The notes under the pieces: model-generated
Database searches by the model: none
What the model was told of the DNA's origin: nothing
The model's input: the letters and a program-made list of their open reading frames with translations, nothing else
Made by a program: the position numbers and the translations under genes
Part shown: positions 54,661 to 64,000 of the stretch, one piece after another
How positions within the stretch are numbered: position 1 is the first letter of the stretch
Layout: each line of letters begins with the position of its first letter
DNA from: Verrucomicrobiota bacterium
GTDB lineage: Bacteria; Verrucomicrobiota; Verrucomicrobiia; Verrucomicrobiales; Verrucomicrobiaceae
Reading direction: 5' to 3'
DNA length: 64,000 nucleotides
Assembly (NCBI GenBank): GCA_009885695.1
Contig: VFKE01000056.1
Location: forward strand, 42,603-106,602

Positions 54661-57147
54661 TTAGTTCAAAAAACGAAACTCCGCGCTGGCCAGCAGCGCC
54701 TGGCAGAACGCGCTCCAGGCATGCATGCTGATGTCCGCGCCTTTTTGCTTCGATTTGGCCGCGGCAAAAGAGTAGTTCGAGAAGAAATCTCTGCCAGCCC
54801 GCTGATCCTGCGGCGTGGCAGGACGACCGTAGGCAAGCAGGCAGGCGTTGTTGATGCGAGTTTTTTTATCTTTTGCCGATTGATAGACGCGTTGAGCAAA
54901 GGCATCACTCAGGGACTGCACCTGGGCATTGTTCAGGAGGAACAAGCTTTGCGACGGCACGTTTGTTTTTTCGCGATCGCCCGTGACCATGCCGGGATTG
55001 GCAAAATCAAATAACGCGAGTCCTTCCGGCACCTGGTCGCGCACAATAGGCAGATAGATGGAACGGGAATAACTGGGCTGCTGATTGATCTGAAAGAGCT
55101 TGATGATCCCCTCGTGGCCTTCGCCGACACGGCAGACGGGCGAGCCTTCGGGCGGGTTGAGATCGAGTTTTCCGCTCACGGCCAGCATGGCATCGCGCAA
55201 GGATTCCGCATCAAGACTGCGCGCGTTCATGCGCCAGAGAAGGGTGTTGTCAGGATCAGCGGCAAAGTTCTGGGGCGAGTGCTGCGTGGCCAGTTGATAG
55301 GTGCTGCTGAGCACGAACTCGCGCACCATTTTCTTGATGCTCCAGCCGTTCTCCATGAAGCGTGTAGCTAGGTAATCAAGCAGTTCAGGATGGGTGGGCT
55401 TCTCGCCCATCGCGCCAAAATTGTCCACGGAACCGACGATGCCACGGCCAAAAAGCCAGCGCCACATGCGGTTCACCATCACGCGCGCAGTCTGGGGGTT
55501 GTCCTTGCTGGAGAGCCATTGCGCGAGTTCAAGTCTTCCGCTGCCTTTCTCGATGGGTTTCGGGGTGTCTTGGAAAAACACCTGCACCAATCCGCGTGGC
55601 ACGGTCTCGCCTGGCTGCGCGGCTTCACCCCGCCCATAGATGGCGCTGTTGCTGGGAGTCTTCCGATCATAGACACCCATGGCCAGGACGCGCGGATTGC
55701 CCGATTCATCGTAACGATTCAGCGAGCCCATGAAATCGCCGGTCTGCTGCCGGATCACCAGCAGCTTGAAGACATCTGCCTCCTTGCCGTTGCGACGCGC
55801 CGTCATGGCTTCGCGTGTCTTTTCATCCCGGGTCTCGTTGAGCTGCTTTACTTTCGCGGCGATGCTGGCGCGCTCGTCGGCACTGATGCCTTCGTAGCCC
55901 GCGATCATGCGTGATTCCTTGCCCAGATCAATCAGATCACTCGGGTGCTTGTTCTGCACGGCATTACTGGTGCCGTAGAGCGTTTCACTGCTCAGAAACA
56001 TGCCGGCCAGCGCGTAATAATCCTTCTGCGGGATGGGATCAAACTTGTGATCGTGACAGCGCGCGCAGGCGACGGTGATGCCGAGAATCGCCTGGGAGAG
56101 CGTATCAATTTGCTCATCCACCACCTCCAGCGCGAACTGGCGCGGATTTCTTTCGTTGTGCGGCTTCGATCCGATGGCGAGAAAACCGGTGGCGACGATT
56201 TTTTTGCTTTGGTCCACCGCATCATGATAAGGCAGCAAATCACCGGCGATTTGCTGCCGGACGAATTCGTCATAAGGCAGATCGCGGTTCATGGCTGCAA
56301 TGACCCAGTCACGATAGCGCCAGGCGAAGGGATAGGGCAGGTTCACATCCTTGCCGCTGGACTCCGCGTAGCGAGCCACATCGAGCCAGTGGCGGCCCCA
56401 CTTTTCACCATAGCGCGGCGATACCAGCAGCTTGTCCACGACACGCGCGTAGGCTTCGCTCGATGAGTCCTGCATGAAGGCCTTGATGGCTTCGGGTTCA
56501 GGAGGCAGGCCCGTGAGGTCGAATGTCACGCGCCGGAACAGTTCCAGCTTCGAGGCTTCGGGAACCGGCACAAGATTCTTTTCCTCCATTTTCGCCAGCA
56601 CAAACTTGTCGATATCAGACTTCGGCCACGCTTTATTGCTTACTTCCGGTGACATTGGATGCTTGGGCGGTTGGAAGGCCCAGAACTTGCGGCCCTCCTC
56701 CAGGTTAATCTCTGCTTTTTTCCAAGAATCGGCAGCATCGTTCGCGCCCGCCACGGCGGCCGGGCCGCGGGGGTCTGGCGCGCCCATTTTGATCCACTGT
56801 TCAAAGTCCGCGATCACGCTGGCGGGAAGTTTCGATTTGGGAGGCATCTGCATGTCCTTGTCGCTCCAATGAATGGCGGTGATGATGAGGCTCTCGTCCG
56901 GCCTGCCAGGCACCACTGCAGGGCCGTTTTCGCCCCCGCGCAGGGTGGCCTCCTTCGTGTCCAGCTTCAGGCCCCCCTTGATTTTTTTCGCTTGCGCGGA
57001 GTGGCATTCATAGCATTTCTCAGCCAACACGGGACGAATCTTGCGCTCGAAAAAATTCGCTTGCTCGTCTGTCATGGCATCCTTAGCCGGCAACAGGGCT
57101 GGCAAGACGAGCGTCACGAAGCAATAGGCTAGGGCTGACTTCTTCAT
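54661..57147 (-). CDS. PSD1 / cytochrome-c-like domain protein (DUF1549, DUF1553)
   Basis: About 828 residues from the ATG at 57147, which gives a signal peptide (MKKSALAYCFVTLVLPALLPA). The planctomycete-type cytochrome c domain carries the haem-binding CYECHS at about residues 45-50 with a distal methionine in DMQMPPKSKL. DUF1549 follows (IDKFVLAKMEEKNLVPVPEA; FRRVTFDLTGLPPEPEAIKA), then DUF1553 (RLELAQWLSSKDNPQTARVM; NRMWRWLFGRGIVGSVDNFG). Such proteins are periplasmic and of unproven function, often encoded with DUF1501 proteins; the partner here is at 52741-54210, separated only by the IVP cassette. Confidence 0.94.
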   Translation of the reverse strand: MKKSALAYCFVTLVLPALLPAKDAMTDEQANFFERKIRPVLAEKCYECHSAQAKKIKGGLKLDTKEATLRGGENGPAVVPGRPDESLIITAIHWSDKDMQMPPKSKLPASVIADFEQWIKMGAPDPRGPAAVAGANDAADSWKKAEINLEEGRKFWAFQPPKHPMSPEVSNKAWPKSDIDKFVLAKMEEKNLVPVPEASKLELFRRVTFDLTGLPPEPEAIKAFMQDSSSEAYARVVDKLLVSPRYGEKWGRHWLDVARYAESSGKDVNLPYPFAWRYRDWVIAAMNRDLPYDEFVRQQIAGDLLPYHDAVDQSKKIVATGFLAIGSKPHNERNPRQFALEVVDEQIDTLSQAILGITVACARCHDHKFDPIPQKDYYALAGMFLSSETLYGTSNAVQNKHPSDLIDLGKESRMIAGYEGISADERASIAAKVKQLNETRDEKTREAMTARRNGKEADVFKLLVIRQQTGDFMGSLNRYDESGNPRVLAMGVYDRKTPSNSAIYGRGEAAQPGETVPRGLVQVFFQDTPKPIEKGSGRLELAQWLSSKDNPQTARVMVNRMWRWLFGRGIVGSVDNFGAMGEKPTHPELLDYLATRFMENGWSIKKMVREFVLSSTYQLATQHSPQNFAADPDNTLLWRMNARSLDAESLRDAMLAVSGKLDLNPPEGSPVCRVGEGHEGIIKLFQINQQPSYSRSIYLPIVRDQVPEGLALFDFANPGMVTGDREKTNVPSQSLFLLNNAQVQSLSDAFAQRVYQSAKDKKTRINNACLLAYGRPATPQDQRAGRDFFSNYSFAAAKSKQKGADISMHAWSAFCQALLASAEFRFLN

Positions 57148-57352
57148 AACTCGGAGGGGTATCGGGATTTGGGAAGGTAAAACACAATGACACGGAAAAA
57201 GTTGCGCGGGCAATTTATCGTTGCCGCAGAACATGCCTCATCATAGGGAGCGCGGGTTAACCCGACCTGCGCGGCCCCACTCCAGATGATAGAAGCCCGG
57301 GCTTGCAAAAGTCATGCTCACCCGCTTCAATCACGCACTCACCTTATCTCTC

Positions 57353-59092
57353 ATGAAACGCCTCATCACCGCCCTCTCCCTTGTCACTGCTGTCATGCTC
57401 CATGCGGAGGTGAAGCTGCCTGCGTTGTTCTCCGATCACATCGTTCTCCAGCGCGGCAAGCCAGTGGCGATCTGGGGCTGGGCCGATCCCGGCGAGGAAG
57501 TCACCGTGAAATTTGGCGCGCAGTTGAAACTGGCCGCGACAGACAAGGACGGTGCCTGGAAAGTGAAACTGGATGAGCTGAAGGCCAGCAGCGAACCTGC
57601 CGAATTGATCATCAAAGGCAAAAATGAAATCGTGCTCAAAGACGTGCTCGTGGGCGAAGTATGGATCTGTTCCGGTCAGTCCAACATGGGGTGGACTGTC
57701 CAGCAAGCCGACCATGCGCCTGACGAGATCGCGAAATCTGCCAACCCGCAGATCCGCATGTTCATGGTGCCGCTCACGACCGCTGACGAGCCGCAGAAAG
57801 ATCTGATGCAGCGCGGCGCAAAATCCGCCTGGCTTTTGGCTGACCCGGCAAATACAGGCGGCTTCACTGCGGCAGGGTATTTCTTTGGTCGCGAACTGCA
57901 GAAGGAACTCAAGGTGCCCATAGGCCTCATCAATACTTCGTGGGGCGGCACGTATGCGGAGGCATGGACCAGCAAGCCAGCGCTTGAGGCGGTGCCCACC
58001 TGCAAGGCGATCATCGACGGCTGGTCGGAAATATTGAAGAACTACGATCCGGTAAAGGACAAGGAAAAGCACGACGGCCCATCGAATCATGAGACGACAA
58101 AAACCAACAACGCCAATCCTGGCGGAATCCCGCAGAAACCGACGCAGGCCAAGCGCCCGTGGGAGGACAAGTCGAAATCGCAGCATCGTCCCGCTGTGCT
58201 CTTTAACGCGATGATCGCACCGCTCGTTCCCTTCACTGTGAAGGGGGCGATTTGGTATCAAGGCGAATCCAACCAGGATCGTGCCGCGCAATATCTGACG
58301 CTCCTCCCCACGATGATCAAAGACTGGCGCAAGCAGTGGGGCGACCAACTCAGTTTCTACATCGTGCAACTCGCCAGTTTTGGGAACGGCAAGCCACAGC
58401 AACAGGAAATTGGCGCGGACGACACTTGGGCCGAACTACAGTGGACTCAACTCCAGACCGCGGTCACCCTTCCGAAATGCGGCATCGCCGTGACCAATGA
58501 TATCGGCGATGAAAAGGACATCCATCCTAAGAACAAGCAGGATGTCGGACACCGGCTAGCCCTGCAGGCTCTGGCGAAAGATTACAACCGCAAGGACATC
58601 GTCCCCGGCGGTCCAATTTACGGTGGAGGCGACACCATGGGCAATAAATACATGATCTCATTCAGCAATATTGGTGGTGGATTGAAGAGTCGCGATGGAG
58701 GCGATCTCAAAGGATTCATCATCGCCGGCGAAGACAAAGCATGGAAACCCGCGAAAGCGAAGGTCGTCGGCAAGCAAGTGCAGGTCTGGAATGAAGAAAT
58801 CGCCAAGCCAGTTGCGGTGCGCTATTACTGGCAGAGTTGGAATCCCGAGGCCAATTTAGTGAACAAGGAAGGACTGCCCGCCAGCATCTTCCGCACCGAC
58901 AAGTGGGACCTTTCCACCAAGGGTCGGGAAAATCCCTTCGCGAAGCGAGTTGCCGCGAAATCTTCAACCAATCCTGTGATCAGGCCGACGGAGGCACCCG
59001 CTAACGACGCCAAGAAGGAGGAGACGCGCCCCGCTTTGATTCCCGACAAAATCGAGCCCGCGAAGCCGTCCGGTGCAAAAAAGGCTGCTTAA
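57353..59092 (+). CDS. Sialate O-acetylesterase family protein (SASA/SGNH hydrolase), secreted
   Basis: About 579 residues from the ATG at 57353, which gives a signal peptide (MKRLITALSLVTAVMLHAE); an upstream ATG at 57314 is possible. Shows the SASA core: ALFSDHIVLQRGKPVAIWGW, the nucleophile serine in VWICSGQSNMGWTV, INTSWGGTYAEAWTS, GAIWYQGESN and the C-terminal DIHPKNKQDVGHRLAL with the catalytic histidine. It removes acetyl groups from sugars such as sialic acids or plant polysaccharides. A Lys/Pro-rich tail follows the domain. It is divergent from the PSD1 gene. Confidence 0.93.
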   Translation: MKRLITALSLVTAVMLHAEVKLPALFSDHIVLQRGKPVAIWGWADPGEEVTVKFGAQLKLAATDKDGAWKVKLDELKASSEPAELIIKGKNEIVLKDVLVGEVWICSGQSNMGWTVQQADHAPDEIAKSANPQIRMFMVPLTTADEPQKDLMQRGAKSAWLLADPANTGGFTAAGYFFGRELQKELKVPIGLINTSWGGTYAEAWTSKPALEAVPTCKAIIDGWSEILKNYDPVKDKEKHDGPSNHETTKTNNANPGGIPQKPTQAKRPWEDKSKSQHRPAVLFNAMIAPLVPFTVKGAIWYQGESNQDRAAQYLTLLPTMIKDWRKQWGDQLSFYIVQLASFGNGKPQQQEIGADDTWAELQWTQLQTAVTLPKCGIAVTNDIGDEKDIHPKNKQDVGHRLALQALAKDYNRKDIVPGGPIYGGGDTMGNKYMISFSNIGGGLKSRDGGDLKGFIIAGEDKAWKPAKAKVVGKQVQVWNEEIAKPVAVRYYWQSWNPEANLVNKEGLPASIFRTDKWDLSTKGRENPFAKRVAAKSSTNPVIRPTEAPANDAKKEETRPALIPDKIEPAKPSGAKKAA

Positions 59093-59152
59093 AGGCGGGC
59101 GAACAAAGCGGATTATTCAACCATTCCGCCCTTCCCATCGTAATCGTAGGCG

Positions 59153-59773
59153 ATGCATACCGCCTACCCCAACGACCTGCCGCATTCCGAAATTCCCAGG
59201 GAGTTGCCGGTCATGGTGTTACCGGACTGTCACCTTTTCCCGGGTTGTCTCCTGCCACTCTTTATTTTTGAGGAGCGTTACCGGCTCATGCTGACACATG
59301 TTCTGGACGCCAGGCGCATGTTCTGCATTGGCAACCGCGAAGGGGCTCTCGCAGATTCACCCATCAGTGCCTGCACCACCGCGGGCCTGGTGCGTTGCTG
59401 CGTAAAGCAGGACGACGGAACATCTCATCTGTTGCTGTTTGGATTGCGCCGCATCCGGATCATTGGCTGGGCGCAAGAGAAGCCGTTCCGTATCGCGCAC
59501 ATCGAGCCAGTGACGACAGAACCGGGGAATGCCGGAATGGCGCATCAACTCAAAGAGCGCGCACTGGCCTTGTTTCAGGCGGCGGGCGACGAACAGACGA
59601 AGCAACTACGCTCTGCACTGGAAGGAAATGGTGATGCCGAGATGGTCTGCGACGTGCTCAGCTATCATTTCACGCGCTGCCCAAGGCTCCAGCAGAAGCT
59701 GCTGGCCGAAACTTCACTGGAGCGACGATACAAGATGCTCATCGAGGCGCTGGAGAAGGTGCGGGCTGGGTGA
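59153..59773 (+). CDS. LON substrate-binding (N-domain) protein
   Basis: 206 residues consisting of the Lon protease N-terminal domain only: ELPVMVLPDCHLFPGCLLPLFIFEERYRLML, then ISACTTAGLVRCCVKQDDGTSHLLLFGLRRIRI and a C-terminal helical bundle ending LETSLERRYKMLIEALEKV. There is no ATPase or protease domain, as in many stand-alone bacterial LON-domain proteins whose role is unclear. Start at the ATG at 59153, about 60 bases after the esterase gene. Its position near dnaK-groESL is suggestive of proteostasis but not evidence. Confidence 0.9.
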   Translation: MHTAYPNDLPHSEIPRELPVMVLPDCHLFPGCLLPLFIFEERYRLMLTHVLDARRMFCIGNREGALADSPISACTTAGLVRCCVKQDDGTSHLLLFGLRRIRIIGWAQEKPFRIAHIEPVTTEPGNAGMAHQLKERALALFQAAGDEQTKQLRSALEGNGDAEMVCDVLSYHFTRCPRLQQKLLAETSLERRYKMLIEALEKVRAG

Positions 59774-59844
59774 TTGCTGGAGCACAGTCCCGCAGCGAGA
59801 CAGCCAGCCTGATTCATTTCAAAATGATGCTGGCAATTTGAGCG

Positions 59845-60000
59845 GTTTAAATAATTTCGTAACCGCGCTCGTAAGAACGCGGGAAATATGGAAGCTCTCC
59901 CCGCAGCCGCGAAGCAAAAACGCGGGCAGATTGGTAGCTTTGTAGCCATGCGATTTTGTCCCGCACTATCACGAGATGCGGCTACGCCATTCTTTTAAAT
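59845..60000. repeat. Dispersed TIR element, copy 3 (diverged, ~156 bp)
   Basis: Starts GTTTAAATAATTTCGTAACC and ends GCGGCTACGCCATTCTTTTA, keeping both ends of copies 1 and 2 but with a rearranged interior (a CGCAGCCGCGAAGCAAAAAC segment is displaced by an inserted stretch). The ends are imperfect inverted repeats. Confidence 0.8.
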
Positions 60001-60249
60001 GCTCCAGTTGAAGATCCCCTGCAACTTGGGCCGCAGCACGACGGCGCTGGCCTCCAGACTTCGTCCGTTGGCTCGCCTGGTGAACGGCTTGATTGCTCCG
60101 CGTAGCTTCTTCTTGTTCTTGCGTCGAATGAACCGGTAACCAAGCGTAGCGAGACAGACAGCCACTTTGTCCCAAACTGATGCCGGCAAATGACACACAC
60201 CTTGCGGTTCGCCTTCATTCTGTTCTTCCAAGTCTTTCCCGAGCATCAC
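59995..60249 (-). CDS. Possible 84-residue protein of unknown function
   Basis: The frame begins MMLGKDLEEQNEGEPQ and contains a basic segment (LATLGYRFIRRKNKKKLRG) before ending inside the third dispersed element. Two shorter frames overlap it on the same strand. I see no domain, and the end within repeat DNA argues for a remnant rather than an intact gene. Confidence 0.3.
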   Translation of the reverse strand: MMLGKDLEEQNEGEPQGVCHLPASVWDKVAVCLATLGYRFIRRKNKKKLRGAIKPFTRRANGRSLEASAVVLRPKLQGIFNWSI

Positions 60250-60366
60250 ACAACGTAATCTGCAAATTCGCCAGCCGACCGCCAGATTGGCACAAGTCTT
60301 GGATTTTTAGTGACAAATTGACCCTTTAATTCGCCATCAGCAGTATGTAATTGTCGTCTAGATAAT

Positions 60367-60384
60367 GTATAATTCATTGTATAC
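60367..60384. promoter_or_regulatory. Inverted repeat GTATA-N8-TATAC upstream of the sigma-54 promoter
   Basis: Lies 29 bases upstream of the -24 element in an AT-rich stretch that also contains AGTATGTAATTGT. It is a candidate site for an activator or bending protein, which sigma-54 promoters require. No known operator is matched. Confidence 0.4.
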
Positions 60385-60412
60385 GAGTCATTTGTGATAC
60401 TGTTTATGTGAC

Positions 60413-60428
60413 TGGCACGGCTCTTGCA
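60413..60428 (+). promoter_or_regulatory. Sigma-54 (RpoN) -24/-12 promoter of dnaK-groESL
   Basis: The sequence TGGCACGGCTCTTGCA matches the sigma-54 consensus TGGCAC-N5-TTGCA with the required ten bases between the invariant GG and GC. It lies 53 bases before the dnaK ATG, with AAGGAG and GGAGG at 60454-60465 as ribosome-binding candidates. Transcription would start near 60439. Confidence 0.85.
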
Positions 60429-60480
60429 CTAATATGGGGCTCGCCTCATTCATAAGGAGTGGAGGCCTTAGACTAACTTT

Positions 60481-62418
60481 ATGAGCAAAATACTAGGCAT
60501 TGACCTCGGCACCACCAATTCCTGCATGGCCATTCTTGAAGGCAGCGAGCCCCAGGTGTTGGAGAACTCAGAAGGCGCACGCACGACACCCTCCGTGGTG
60601 GCCTTTACTAAAGCTGGCGAGCGTCTCGTCGGCCAGGCCGCCAAACGTCAGGCGGTCACCAACTCGCGCAACACCGTCTTCTCTGTGAAGCGCCTCATGG
60701 GCCGCAAGTTTTCTGAACTCACCGAGGCCGACAAACGCGTACCTTACAAGATCGTTGCCGCCTCCAATGGTGACGCCCATGTGGAAGTTGAGGCGGGTGG
60801 CGAGAAAAAAGTATATAGCCCGCAGGAAATTTCCGCCATGATCCTCGCGAAGCTCAAGGCTGACGCCGAGGCCCGCCTTGGTCAACCCATCACCGACGCC
60901 GTCATCACGGTGCCGGCCTATTTCAATGACTCACAGCGCAACGCCACCAAGGCGGCCGGCGAAATCGCCGGCCTCAACGTGCGCCGCATCATCAATGAGC
61001 CGACCGCGGCCTCGCTGGCCTATGGACTGGACAAGAAGAAAGACGAGAAGATCGCCGTGTATGACCTCGGCGGCGGCACCTTCGACATCAGTGTGCTCGA
61101 CATCGGCGACGGCGTCTTCGAAGTCATGGCCACGGATGGCGACACCCATCTCGGCGGCGACGACTGGGATAACACGCTCATCACCTGGATCGTTAACGAA
61201 TTCAAAACCGACACCGGCATTGATCTCAGCGGCCAGCCGGACGCGCTTCAGCGCATCAAGGAAGAAGCGGAAAAGGCCAAGATCGCGCTAAGTTCCTCGC
61301 AGAGCTACGACTTGAACCTGCCCTTCATCACGGCGGACCAGTCCGGGCCGAAGCATATCATGAAGACACTGACGCGGGCCAAGCTGGAGCAGCTTTGCGA
61401 CAGCCTCTTCGAGCGCACCATCAAGCCCGTCAAAGACTGTCTCGCTGCTTCCAAACTCGACGCCGCGAAGATCGATGAACTCGTGCTCGTGGGTGGCATG
61501 ACCCGCATGCCCCGCGTCATCGAGACTGCGCGCAAACTCGCGGGCAAGGATCCCCACCAAGGCGTGAATCCGGATGAAGTCGTCGCCATCGGCGCGGCCA
61601 TCCAAGGTGGCGTACTGCAAGGCAGCGTGAAGGACGTGCTCCTGCTCGACGTGACTCCGCTCACACTGGCCATCGAGACCGAAGGCGGCATCGCCACCGC
61701 GATGATCCCGCGCAACACCACCATCCCGAAGCGCCAGACGCAGACATTCTCCACTGCCTCGGACAACCAGCCCGGCGTCGAAGTCGTGGTCATCCAAGGT
61801 GAGCGTCCGCTGGCGCGCGCTGAAGGCAACAAAGTCCTCGGCACCTTCAAGCTCGACGGCATCCCGCCCATGCCTCGAGGCACAGCGCAGATCGAAGTCA
61901 CGTTCGACATCGATGCCAACGGCATCCTCCACGTCGCCGCCAAGGAAAAAACCACTGGCAAGGAAAGCAAAATTTCCATCGCTGGCAGCAGCGGCTTGAG
62001 CAAGGACGAGATCGAAAAAGCCAAGCGCGAAGCCGAACTGCACGCCGAGGAGGACAAGCAGCGCAAGGACGACGTCGAATCCAAAAACCAGGCCGAAACA
62101 GCGGTCTATCAAGTCGAGAAATCACTCAAAGATCTGGGCGACAAAGTCCCCGACGCCCAGAAGCAGCCGCTGCAAGATAAGATCGACGCGCTGAAGAAGG
62201 CCATCGCCGACAACGACCTCCCGGCCATGAAGTCTAAGCAGGAGGAGCTGCAGAAGCTCTTTGCCGAGAGTTATCAGCAAATGGCAGGAGCCGCCGGTGC
62301 TTCACCGGAGACGCAAACCACCAGCACGGGCGAAAATGGTCCTGCCGAACCCAAGCAGGACGAAGGCAAGGTGGTCGATGCCGACTTCGAGGTCGTCGAG
62401 AAGGACAAAAAAGCCTGA
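60481..62418 (+). CDS. dnaK: Chaperone DnaK (Hsp70)
   Basis: 645-residue full-length Hsp70: [18 protein letters not shown] at the start, [40 protein letters not shown], the linker [19 protein letters not shown], a complete substrate-binding domain and helical lid, and an acidic C-terminal tail ([18 protein letters not shown]). It refolds proteins with J-domain and GrpE cofactors; neither dnaJ nor grpE is adjacent here. The start is preceded by AAGGAG/GGAGG. Transcription is predicted from a sigma-54 promoter. It is clearly separate from the lidless Hsp70 at 18109-19596. Confidence 0.98.
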   Translation: MSKILGIDLGTTNSCMAILEGSEPQVLENSEGARTTPSVVAFTKAGERLVGQAAKRQAVTNSRNTVFSVKRLMGRKFSELTEADKRVPYKIVAASNGDAHVEVEAGGEKKVYSPQEISAMILAKLKADAEARLGQPITDAVITVPAYFNDSQRNATKAAGEIAGLNVRRIINEPTAASLAYGLDKKKDEKIAVYDLGGGTFDISVLDIGDGVFEVMATDGDTHLGGDDWDNTLITWIVNEFKTDTGIDLSGQPDALQRIKEEAEKAKIALSSSQSYDLNLPFITADQSGPKHIMKTLTRAKLEQLCDSLFERTIKPVKDCLAASKLDAAKIDELVLVGGMTRMPRVIETARKLAGKDPHQGVNPDEVVAIGAAIQGGVLQGSVKDVLLLDVTPLTLAIETEGGIATAMIPRNTTIPKRQTQTFSTASDNQPGVEVVVIQGERPLARAEGNKVLGTFKLDGIPPMPRGTAQIEVTFDIDANGILHVAAKEKTTGKESKISIAGSSGLSKDEIEKAKREAELHAEEDKQRKDDVESKNQAETAVYQVEKSLKDLGDKVPDAQKQPLQDKIDALKKAIADNDLPAMKSKQEELQKLFAESYQQMAGAAGASPETQTTSTGENGPAEPKQDEGKVVDADFEVVEKDKKA

Positions 62419-62520
62419 CCCAAATTTCAATTCACCTCCACCAGTTCGCGCCATTCAAGCGGCACGGTCCGGTGGGGCGAACAAACCAAAACACAAAAAT
62501 AGAAAAGCACCCAGTATATC

Positions 62521-62817
62521 ATGGCTACTAAAATCACACCCCTCGGCCGCCGCGTCCTCGTGAAGCGCGTGGAATCCGAGGAAAAGACCGCCGGCGGAAT
62601 CTACCTGCCCGACACCGCCAAGGAAAAACCCACCGAAGCTGAAGTCCTCGCGCTTGGCACCGGCAAGGATGACGAAGGCAAGGACGTGAAGGATCTCTTC
62701 ACCGTCAAAAAAGGCGACAAGGTTCTCATCTCCAAATACGGCGGCACCGAAGTCAAGCTCAACGGCGACGACGTTCTCATCATCAACGAAACCGACATCC
62801 TCGGCATCGTTTCCTAA
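62521..62817 (+). CDS. groES: Co-chaperonin GroES
   Basis: 98 residues of classical Gro[22 protein letters not shown], the mobile-loop region [20 protein letters not shown], and [20 protein letters not shown]. It caps the GroEL ring to fold proteins. It lies 102 bases after dnaK and 36 bases before groEL, all on the plus strand, so the three probably form a heat-shock operon. No promoter of its own is evident in the dnaK-groES gap. Confidence 0.97.
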   Translation: MATKITPLGRRVLVKRVESEEKTAGGIYLPDTAKEKPTEAEVLALGTGKDDEGKDVKDLFTVKKGDKVLISKYGGTEVKLNGDDVLIINETDILGIVS

Positions 62818-62841
62818 TCAACCCCACTCAATCAAATATAG

Positions 62842-64000
<1,159 letters not shown>

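Larger units (their letters stand above)
59774..60480. other. 707-bp region upstream of dnaK: dispersed element, weak ORF, promoter
   Basis: Contains copy 3 of the dispersed element (59845-60000), a doubtful minus-strand frame (59995-60249) and the AT-rich regulatory region of dnaK with an inverted repeat and a sigma-54 promoter. No CIRCE-type inverted repeat was seen. Confidence 0.7.

Noticed and set aside
60300-60480. Possible CIRCE (HrcA) operator upstream of dnaK
   Set aside because: No TTAGCACTC-N9-GAGTGCTAA-like inverted repeat is present; the only inverted repeat found is GTATA-N8-TATAC, of a different type.

Overview
The window looks like a chromosomal stretch from a member of the Verrucomicrobiota (a lineage inference from gene content; no 16S is present). 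The pointers are paired DUF1800/DUF1501 and PSD1(DUF1549/DUF1553)/DUF1501 secreted proteins, a PEP-CTERM protein plus an exosortase, autotransporter-type beta-strand repeats, Hanks-type kinases and FHA proteins, weak Shine-Dalgarno signals, and many dispersed palindromic repeats.

Layout. 1-2.2 kb (minus): the start of a YebC-type regulator and the putrescine genes aguA and aguB. 2.3-6.9 kb (plus): an L,D-transpeptidase, glycyl-tRNA synthetase, an AlkD-like repair protein and a glycosyltransferase. 6.9-12.4 kb (minus): a membrane protein, a SMUG1-type uracil-DNA glycosylase, a receptor-like Ser/Thr kinase and QueG. 12.4-14.9 kb: a U32/RlhA-like protein carrying translated repeats. 15-17.8 kb: a soluble histidine kinase, a repeat-rich gap and two small membrane proteins. 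17.7-25.1 kb (minus): a three-gene chaperone module made of an 1835-residue FHA/coiled-coil/GrpE-like protein, a lidless Hsp70 and a 128-residue protein. 25.2-34.9 kb: secreted proteins, including a PEP-CTERM protein and a giant PA14/CHRD/DUF1800 protein with its DUF1501 partner. 35-40.9 kb: a pseudopilin-like protein, an ECF sigma factor with an anti-sigma/VWA fusion, and an FHA membrane protein. 41-49.6 kb (plus): an exosortase-EpsI fusion, leuS, a glycosyltransferase and glgB. 49.7-59.8 kb: a TPR pseudokinase, a PSD1/four-helix-bundle/DUF1501 cluster, a sialate O-acetylesterase and a LON-domain protein. 60.4-64 kb: dnaK-groES-groEL behind a near-perfect sigma-54 promoter.

Most striking points. 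(1) leuS contains, in frame, a complete REP-associated tyrosine transposase (RAYT) element with perfect 25-bp terminal inverted repeats, and a second in-frame repeat insertion. (2) An FHA-coiled-coil-GrpE protein sits in an apparent operon with a truncated Hsp70, suggesting a chaperone machine guided by phosphothreonine. (3) A four-helix-bundle (IVP) gene bounded by heptad-like DNA repeats sits inside a PSD1/DUF1501 operon, and the second leuS insertion looks like the same cassette without its gene. (4) The last ~100 bases are an inverted piece of a different groEL, so the right end is either chimeric or rearranged. (5) Several palindromic repeat families are read through as protein in at least four genes.
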